A stretch of DNA of 8,480 bases from an uncultured Collinsella sp. (GTDB lineage Bacteria > Actinomycetota > Coriobacteriia > Coriobacteriales > Coriobacteriaceae). Numbering within the stretch: position 1 is the stretch's first letter; every line of letters starts with the position of its first letter. The translations under genes were made by a program, and so were the position numbers. Positions 1 through 4,732 of this stretch are shown here, piece after piece. The notes under the pieces are model-generated. The model saw only the letters and a program-made list of their open reading frames with translations, was not told the origin of the DNA and made no database searches. The stretch covers positions 1 through 8,480 of the forward strand of contig CATZTY010000033.1 of assembly GCA_958424475.1 (NCBI GenBank). The letters are read 5' to 3'.

Positions 1-1
1 T

Positions 2-493
2 AACGATGTCATCGGCGGTATCGTCGCCGCGGCACTCTCGACCTGCTTTGTCGCCCTGCTACTCGAGCTCGTCTTTCCGCGCGCGACCGCCAGCGCCGCC
101 GGCATGCTCCACCAGCGCCCCACGCCCCTGTGGGTGAGCGGTCTTCTGGGTACGATTGCTATAGCCCCCGCCGTCCTACTGTTGATTATCTCTATCGCTG
201 GCCTGTCGCTTGCCGGAGCCCTCATGTGCGGCGTTATCGGCATCGCATTGGTGTCGAGCGCCTTTGCGGGGTGCGCGATCGCCCGCATGGTCGGACACAG
301 CCAAAACCGCTACGCCATGGCAGCCGTGGGTGGCATCGCCGCAGGCGCCCTCACAGGGCTTCCCCTCGTAGGCGGCTTCATCAGCGGCGTGGCCTTTGTC
401 TTTATGCTCGGCTACATCATCCAGATCATCTGGCGCAACGCCCGCCTCAAGCCGCAGCAGCCGACTAACACGCCGGGACTCCCCACCGCTTAG
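2..493 (+). CDS. C-terminal part of a multi-pass membrane protein (5' end outside window)
   Basis: An open frame runs from the first bases of the window to a TAG at 491-493. It has no stop upstream of the internal ATG at 104, so the gene most likely starts before the window; 163 residues are visible. They are mostly hydrophobic, with about four membrane-spanning stretches at fragment residues 5-25, 45-70, 72-95 and 107-143. A short polar loop containing HSQNR lies between the third and fourth, and a Pro/Thr/Gln-rich tail follows WRNARLK. The order resembles the membrane region that in some bacteria follows a bactofilin-like or beta-helical domain: a helix ending in a phenylalanine-proline loop, two Leu/Ile/Gly helices, then a Gly-rich LPLVGGF segment. 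That resemblance is from memory and the function is not established. If the ATG at 104 were the true start, the protein would be 129 residues. The gene converges on typA and ends just before a pair of hairpins. Confidence 0.6.
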   Translation, partial: NDVIGGIVAAALSTCFVALLLELVFPRATASAAGMLHQRPTPLWVSGLLGTIAIAPAVLLLIISIAGLSLAGALMCGVIGIALVSSAFAGCAIARMVGHSQNRYAMAAVGGIAAGALTGLPLVGGFISGVAFVFMLGYIIQIIWRNARLKPQQPTNTPGLPTA

Positions 494-500
494 CAGCTAA

Positions 501-533
501 CCGCCACAAAGATGCCAAGCACCTTTGTGGCGG
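501..533. repeat. 11-bp perfect hairpin just after the membrane-protein stop codon
   Basis: CCGCCACAAAG (501-511) is perfectly complementary to CTTTGTGGCGG (523-533) across an 11-nt loop, starting 7 nt after the TAG stop at 493. It has no T tract on the plus side, so on its own it is not a canonical intrinsic terminator. It may protect the 3' end of the plus-strand transcript or assist the terminator that follows. Confidence 0.6.
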
Positions 534-558
534 CGCAAACGAACCTGCCCCTTGCACC

Positions 559-600
559 AAAAAGGGCGCCGACCATCGCGGTCGACGCCCTTTCTTGTTA
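559..600. terminator. Bidirectional intrinsic terminator between the membrane-protein gene and typA
   Basis: The arms AAAGGGCG (561-568) and CGCCCTTT (586-593) pair over 8 bp. After one C/A mismatch a further 5 bp pair (CGACC with GGTCG) around a 5-nt loop. The minus strand continues into TTTTTGG and the plus strand into TTTCTTGTT, so both convergent transcripts could end here. The hairpin begins 27 nt past the typA stop codon. Confidence 0.8.
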
Positions 601-620
601 GACGCTATAAAACCCAGCGC

Positions 621-1421
621 TTATTTGTTTACCTGGCCAGCGCGGACGGCAGCCTTCTTGCGGTCGGTGGCGTTGAGCAGACGCTTGCGCAGGCGGATGT
701 TCTTGGGAGTAATCTCGACCAGCTCGTCGTCGGCGATGTACTCCAGAGCCTCCTCCAACGAGAAGGTGCGGGGCGGCACCAGCTGAACGGAGATATCGGA
801 GGTCGAGGAACGCTGGTTGCCCAGGTTCTTGGTACGGGCGATGTTGACGACCATGTCGCCGGCCTTGCTGCGCTCGCCCACGATCATGCCCTCATAGCAC
901 TCGGTGCCCGGCTCAACGAACAGCTGGCCGCGCTCCTGCAGCGTGCCCAGAGCGTAGGAAACGGCCTTCTCGGTAGTCATGGAGATCATGGCGCCGTTCT
1001 GACGGTTACCGATCTCGCCGGCGTAAGGACCATACTCCAGGAAGGTGTGATAGAACACGCCCTCGCCGTGGGTGACGTTCATGATGCGGTTCTTAAGGCC
1101 CATGATGCCGCGGGTCGGGATCTTAAACTCGAGGTGCGTCACGATACCCGAGGTATCCATGCTCGTCATGATGCCACCGGAGGTACCGAAGACCTCAACG
1201 ACCTTGCCCGAGTACTCGTCCGGGCACTCAACGACGGCCTGCTCGACAGGCTCCATCTTGTTGCCGTTCTCGTCCTTCTTAAACAGAACGCGGGGACGGC
1301 CGACCTGGAACTCGAAGCCCTCGCGGCGCATGGACTCCATCAGAACGGACAGGTGCAGAATGCCGCGGCCCGAGACCTCGACGCCGCTCTTGTCCTCGAG
1401 CTCCTCGATCTTCATGGTCAC
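621..1421 (-). CDS. TypA C-terminal half: domains III and V and C-terminal domain (downstream of internal stop)
   Basis: This is the part of the typA frame after the TAG, opened at a possible GTG start (1421) followed two codons later by ATG (1415); 266 residues. It contains the conserved SGRGILHLSVLMESMRREGF segment of domain III, the RGIMGLKNR and YGPYAG segments of the domain V/C-terminal region, and the basic terminal motif ITPKNIRLRKRLL, all intact. A GAGG lies 11 nt upstream of the GTG, a weak site for reinitiation after the TAG 27 nt earlier. Whether this half is translated at all cannot be told from the sequence. Its intact state argues that the stop is recent or artefactual. Confidence 0.5.
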   Translation of the reverse strand: MTMKIEELEDKSGVEVSGRGILHLSVLMESMRREGFEFQVGRPRVLFKKDENGNKMEPVEQAVVECPDEYSGKVVEVFGTSGGIMTSMDTSGIVTHLEFKIPTRGIMGLKNRIMNVTHGEGVFYHTFLEYGPYAGEIGNRQNGAMISMTTEKAVSYALGTLQERGQLFVEPGTECYEGMIVGERSKAGDMVVNIARTKNLGNQRSSTSDISVQLVPPRTFSLEEALEYIADDELVEITPKNIRLRKRLLNATDRKKAAVRAGQVNK

Positions 1422-1448
1422 GTTGTTCTCGGCCTCGTTGAACAGGCG

Positions 1449-2459
<1,011 letters not shown>

Positions 2460-2506
2460 GTAGTTCCCCTATCTTCTATCCATATACAAACGGCACGCGT
2501 ATGCGA

Positions 2507-2534
2507 CCCGCCTAGCAACACAACGCTCGGCGGG
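2507..2534. repeat. Interrupted hairpin in the typA leader
   Basis: CCCGCC (2507-2512) pairs with GGCGGG (2529-2534). After one mismatch AGC pairs with GCT around an 8-nt loop. It lies 48 nt upstream of the typA ATG in the 117-nt gap after the 149-residue gene. There is no T tract on either side, so it does not look like a terminator. A leader stem or a protein-binding site is possible. I could not identify a convincing typA promoter in this gap. Confidence 0.4.
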
Positions 2535-2576
2535 AATATTGAGCCTTTTACCGAAAACTCGTTTATTTTAGCGATT

Positions 2577-3026
2577 TTAGATGAGAGGGGTTTCCTCACC
2601 TGCAGGTTCAGGGTCGCTCCACATAAAACCATCGCCGGCGCCCATGCCCTCATACAGCACATATGCCGAAAAACCGCTCTCGAGCGTCGTCTCGAAAAAG
2701 CTCACGAGCAGAGCGTCGTGGTAGCCACCGTCAATCTCGACGCAGCCGGTATAGCCGATGGCATAGCGGACGATACGGCCCAGGCCCTCGTCCTTAAGAC
2801 CCATCTTGTGCTCGGAGATAAAGTTGGTGGCCGCCTCCAGGCACGCCTCTTCGCCATCCTCATCGAGCGCCGCCAGATATCGGTTGGAAGCAGCGTCCTC
2901 GATCGCCACAACTACGCCCGGATTCTCGCCGGCGGCAAGGTCGTCCAAGAACGCACCGATCAGATCGCACACCATAGCGTCGAGCTCGGCGGAGACGTTA
3001 CCGGCGTCCTGCATATCCTGTGCCAT
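2577..3026 (-). CDS. Uncharacterised acidic 149-residue protein
   Basis: I do not recognise this family. The ATG at 3026 has GGAAGG upstream with a 7-nt gap, and the frame ends in TAA at 2577. The protein is acidic and soluble, with no signal peptide or membrane span. Residues 10-35 look helical (SAELDAMVCDLIGAFLDDL). Residues 37-53 read as a beta strand and turn (GVVVAIEDAASNRYLAAL), residues 58-80 as a helix, and residues 85-127 as alternating strands rich in Tyr and Phe. The tail is short and Pro/Glu-rich. Cysteines at 20, 62 and 95 are not in a metal-binding arrangement. The mixed alpha/beta pattern suggests a compact single domain. It begins 30 nt after the small membrane protein gene, so the two are probably co-transcribed with the bifunctional nuclease upstream. 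The 117-nt gap to typA leaves co-transcription with typA open. Confidence 0.75.
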   Translation of the reverse strand: MAQDMQDAGNVSAELDAMVCDLIGAFLDDLAAGENPGVVVAIEDAASNRYLAALDEDGEEACLEAATNFISEHKMGLKDEGLGRIVRYAIGYTGCVEIDGGYHDALLVSFFETTLESGFSAYVLYEGMGAGDGFMWSDPEPAGEETPLI

Positions 3027-3056
3027 CTTTAGACCTTCCCATCGAGTCTGGCGTCG

Positions 3057-3446
3057 TTACAGTTCTTGCGCCTCGGCGGCGATCTTAGCAGCGGCATCGC
3101 GGGCGCGCATCATATCCGCTGCACGCTTGTCGAGCACCTTGATCTGGCTAGTCAGCATGACTGCATCGACCACACCCCAGATCACCAGGCCCGTAGAGAT
3201 CGAAAACCCAAGCGCACCAACTGTACCACGAAGGCGCGAACAGATTGCCGCGACAAGGGCGGAGATGACAACCATCTTGATAAACGAGCCGCGGCGTTCG
3301 CGAATCGTGCGGGCCTGCGTCACATAGGCAATGCGCGCCGCCTCGGACGCCTCAGAGCGCATCTGGGCCTCGCGGGCGATCGCAGCCGCCTCGCCAGAAA
3401 CTCCGGCACTCATGAGCGCGCACTCCGTCGCGTGTTTGTCGAGCAT
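3057..3446 (-). CDS. Small membrane protein with two helices and Ala-rich flanks
   Basis: Function unknown. From the ATG at 3446 it is 129 residues. Two hydrophobic segments lie at about 55-70 (FIKMVVISALVAAIC) and 76-99 (GALGFSISTGLVIWGVVDAV), joined by a tight Arg-containing turn, which predicts a hairpin in the membrane. Both flanks are Ala/Glu/Arg-rich and probably helical, and the two ends resemble each other (AAAIAREAQ near the start, AAAKIAAEAQ near the end). The start is uncertain. The ATG at 3446 touches the nuclease stop codon (TAAATG) and has no clear ribosome-binding site, so it would depend on translational coupling. The ATG at 3413 has GGAG 9 nt upstream and would give 118 residues with both helices intact. 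Placement behind the nuclease gene indicates a shared transcript. Confidence 0.7.
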   Translation of the reverse strand: MLDKHATECALMSAGVSGEAAAIAREAQMRSEASEAARIAYVTQARTIRERRGSFIKMVVISALVAAICSRLRGTVGALGFSISTGLVIWGVVDAVMLTSQIKVLDKRAADMMRARDAAAKIAAEAQEL

Positions 3447-3947
3447 TTAAAAATCATCGGGCGAGAGCGTGTGGACGAACTCATCGAACTTTTCGAACTC
3501 TTGCTCGTCGTCGACTTCCTCGGCGTGCGGCGAGACGGTGCCCAAGCGATTCATGATGTCGTCTTCAACGAACATGGGGGCATTGCTGCGTACGGCGAGG
3601 GCGATGGCGTCGCTCGGACGCGCATCGATCTTATGCTCGTTGCCATCGGCCAACACGACAACCGTCGCGTAAAACACGGGCGGCTCAGCGCGGACGATTT
3701 CGACGCGCTCGAGCTTGGCACCCAGGGCGCCAACAGTATCGAGCAACAGGTCATGGGTAATCGGGCGCTCGGCGCGGCCGCTATCGATGCCGCGGCTAAT
3801 GGCCGCAGCTTCAAACGAGCCGGTCTGGATGGAGAGGGAGCGCAGCGGCGCGGGGGAATCCGACTTGCTGCAGCGCTCGCGAAGCACAATAAGCGATGGC
3901 ACGGGACCGGCGGCCATGACGATGGTCTCTATGTCGACACGAACCAT
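3447..3947 (-). CDS. Bifunctional nuclease (BFN/DUF151) family protein
   Basis: This is a 166-residue BFN-domain protein; family members have been described as nucleases acting on RNA and DNA, and in mycobacteria as linked to stress responses. The diagnostic core is complete: LSIQTGSFEAAAI at 38-50, RPITHDLL at 61-68, a LERVEI strand at 79-84, FYATVVV at 92-98, and the signature DARPSDAIALAVRS at 108-121 followed by APMFVED. The C-terminal helix FEKFDEFVHTLSPDDF closes the protein as in other members. Between core and tail is an acidic linker (EEVDDEQE). The ATG at 3947 is chosen because GGAGG lies 6 nt upstream; a GTG at 3977 would extend the frame by 10 residues but falls inside a palindrome and has no site. 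Its stop codon directly abuts the ATG of the small membrane protein, so it is the first gene of the unit. Confidence 0.88.
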   Translation of the reverse strand: MVRVDIETIVMAAGPVPSLIVLRERCSKSDSPAPLRSLSIQTGSFEAAAISRGIDSGRAERPITHDLLLDTVGALGAKLERVEIVRAEPPVFYATVVVLADGNEHKIDARPSDAIALAVRSNAPMFVEDDIMNRLGTVSPHAEEVDDEQEFEKFDEFVHTLSPDDF

Positions 3948-3975
3948 GGAACACCTCCGGTACGTAGCGGTTAAC

Positions 3976-3994
3976 ACGCGGCGGCCCGCCGCGT
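3976..3994. promoter_or_regulatory. 19-bp palindrome at the presumed transcription start of the nuclease operon
   Basis: ACGCGGCGG (3976-3984) is repeated inverted as CCGCCGCGT (3986-3994) around a single C, with no mismatch. On the minus strand it begins about 10 bases past the candidate -10 box, so it covers the predicted start of transcription and the first leader bases, ending 29 nt before the nuclease ATG. It could be an operator for a dimeric regulator or a very stable 5' leader stem. The sequence alone does not distinguish them. Confidence 0.5.
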
Positions 3995-4003
3995 TGAATA
4001 GCT

Positions 4004-4033
4004 ATACTACCCAAACTTTCGCGCAGCACACAA
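4004..4033 (-). promoter_or_regulatory. Candidate promoter of the nuclease operon
   Basis: On the minus strand TTGTGT (4033-4028) and TAGTAT (4009-4004) are separated by 18 bp, a plausible but imperfect sigma-70-type -35/-10 pair. Predicted transcription starts near 3997, leaving a leader of about 50 nt. The location fits, because the tRNA terminator at 4088-4121 isolates this gene from the unit upstream. Match quality is moderate. Confidence 0.35.
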
Positions 4034-4087
4034 AATCAAAGTAGTTAATTTGGGACAGGGCTTTTTTGACTACCTTCTGTGGCTAAG

Positions 4088-4121
4088 AAAAAAGCCTCGA
4101 GGCAATTGCCCCGAGGCTTTT
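4088..4121 (-). terminator. Intrinsic terminator of the tRNA unit
   Basis: GCCTCGGGGC (4117-4108 read on minus) pairs with GCCTCGAGGC (4103-4094) through one G-T wobble around an AATT loop. Flanking A and T runs extend the stem by 4 bp. On the minus strand it is followed by TTTTTTCTT. It lies 12 nt past the encoded CCA of the last tRNA. Confidence 0.9.
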
Positions 4122-4132
4122 AACAGTTTTGA

Positions 4133-4209
4133 TGGTGGACCTGACAAGATTCGAACTTGTGACCTCCCGGTTATCAGCCGGACGCTCTAACCAACTGAGC
4201 TACAGGTCC
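4133..4209 (-). tRNA. tRNA-Ile(GAT), second copy in transcription order
   Basis: On the minus strand the acceptor GGACCTG pairs with CAGGTCC, with discriminator A and an encoded CCA. The D arm is GCTC/GAGC, the anticodon loop CTGATAA gives anticodon GAT, and the T loop is TTCGAAT. GAT reads ATC and ATT isoleucine codons. It is the last gene of the tRNA unit, 4 nt after tRNA-Ala, and is identical over its full length to the copy at 4357-4433. Confidence 0.97.
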
Positions 4210-4213
4210 ATCA

Positions 4214-4289
4214 TGGTGGAGGTTAGGGGGATCGAACCCCTGACCTCAGGCTTGCAAAGCCCGCGCTCTCCCAGCTGAGCTAAACCCCC
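4214..4289 (-). tRNA. tRNA-Ala(TGC)
   Basis: On the minus strand the acceptor GGGGGTT pairs with AACCTCC, including one G-U pair, followed by discriminator A and an encoded CCA. The D arm is GCTC/GAGC, the anticodon loop TTTGCAA gives TGC, and the T loop is TTCGATC. Ala(TGC) and Ile(GAT) are the pair often found between 16S and 23S rRNA genes. Here they stand apart from any rRNA visible in the window. Confidence 0.97.
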
Positions 4290-4300
4290 ACGGAGACAGT

Positions 4301-4345
4301 AATAAACACCCCAGCGGCGACTCGGCTCTCGCTGGGGTGTTTATT
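4301..4345. terminator. Perfect 16-bp hairpin between tRNA-Ile and tRNA-Ala (terminator-like)
   Basis: AATAAACACCCCAGCG (4301-4316) pairs without mismatch with CGCTGGGGTGTTTATT (4330-4345) around a 13-nt loop. Because the outer arms are A/T-rich, either strand ends in GTGTTTATT, so it can act as an intrinsic terminator in both directions, although the U run is interrupted. It sits between co-directional tRNA genes with no evident promoter after it. It may instead be an attenuator or a processing site. Confidence 0.65.
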
Positions 4346-4356
4346 GCGAAAGAAAG

Positions 4357-4433
4357 TGGTGGACCTGACAAGATTCGAACTTGTGACCTCCCGGTTATCA
4401 GCCGGACGCTCTAACCAACTGAGCTACAGGTCC
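4357..4433 (-). tRNA. tRNA-Ile(GAT), first copy in transcription order
   Basis: Sequence and fold are identical to the copy at 4133-4209: acceptor GGACCTG/CAGGTCC, anticodon loop CTGATAA (GAT), encoded CCA. The identity also covers three bases before the mature 5' end (80 bp in all) and stops there, as expected for a tRNA gene duplication or gene conversion. It lies about 8 nt after the predicted transcription start of the unit and is followed by the hairpin at 4301-4345. Confidence 0.97.
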
Positions 4434-4447
4434 ATCGCGCAAGGGAT

Positions 4448-4477
4448 ATATTAGACGAGTCGTTACGCGCGCGTCAA
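4448..4477 (-). promoter_or_regulatory. Promoter of the tRNA unit
   Basis: On the minus strand TTGACG (4477-4472) and TAATAT (4453-4448) are 18 bp apart, close to the sigma-70-type consensus. The predicted start is near 4441, only some 8 nt before tRNA-Ile. The spacer begins with alternating CG bases that with the -35 box form ACGCGCGCGT (4465-4474), a 10-bp self-complementary stretch. Confidence 0.65.
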
Positions 4478-4480
4478 CAA

Positions 4481-4666
4481 CTTTTTTGAAAAACTTTGGA
4501 GGGTGTCGGCCCCGGCTGCCCGGCGGCATGCGAAGTCGCCTGCTCAGACAGTCCTGCTCGCACGGAGAGCACATTAAGTGCTCTCCGGCTCGTGCGGAAC
4601 TCGCGATCGACTTCGCATGCCGCCGGGCAGCCGGGGCCGACGTGGGGTTCAAAGGTTTCAAAAAAG
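4481..4666. repeat. Large nested palindrome, perfect 34-bp arms with imperfect outer extensions
   Basis: Positions 4505-4538 are repeated inverted, without mismatch, at 4608-4641. Outside these the similarity continues imperfectly, with one 1-nt gap, to CTTTTTTGAAA at 4481 and its complement ending at 4666, for a total span of 186 bp. Inside, a second hairpin pairs GGAGAGCAC (4564-4572) with GTGCTCTCC (4578-4586) around ATTAA, with 5 more pairs outside a bulge. There is no convincing coding sequence and I see no target-site duplication. The element fills nearly all the DNA between the tRNA promoter and the gyrA terminator. It could be a MITE-like non-autonomous element, a repetitive extragenic palindrome, or a structured RNA formed by read-through. 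Confidence 0.85.
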
Positions 4667-4692
4667 CGGTCGGCGCGCAGTGCGCCGACCGC
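4660..4692 (-). terminator. Intrinsic terminator of the gyrB-gyrA operon
   Basis: On the minus strand GCGGTCGGCGC pairs perfectly with GCGCCGACCGC (11 bp) around a 5-nt loop and is followed by TTTTTTG. It starts 40 nt after the gyrA stop codon. Its T run is also the outer end of the large palindrome at 4481-4666. Confidence 0.92.
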
Positions 4693-4732
4693 CGATATAA
4701 GGGGTCTGATGATTTTTACCAGCTAGTTCCTC

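Noticed and set aside
3948..3977. Upstream GTG start for the bifunctional nuclease
   Set aside because: The extra 10 residues are not part of the family, the GTG lies in a palindrome without a ribosome-binding site, and GGAGG is correctly spaced before the ATG at 3947.
4055..4085. A second terminator in the GGGCTTTTTTG stretch between the tRNA terminator and the nuclease promoter
   Set aside because: Only a 5-bp pairing (GTAGT with ACTAC) with a long loop is possible, too weak to call. I see nothing firm here.
4470..4676. Target-site duplication around the large palindrome
   Set aside because: The bases outside the two ends (4471-4480 and 4667-4676) do not match, so transposition cannot be claimed from the flanks.
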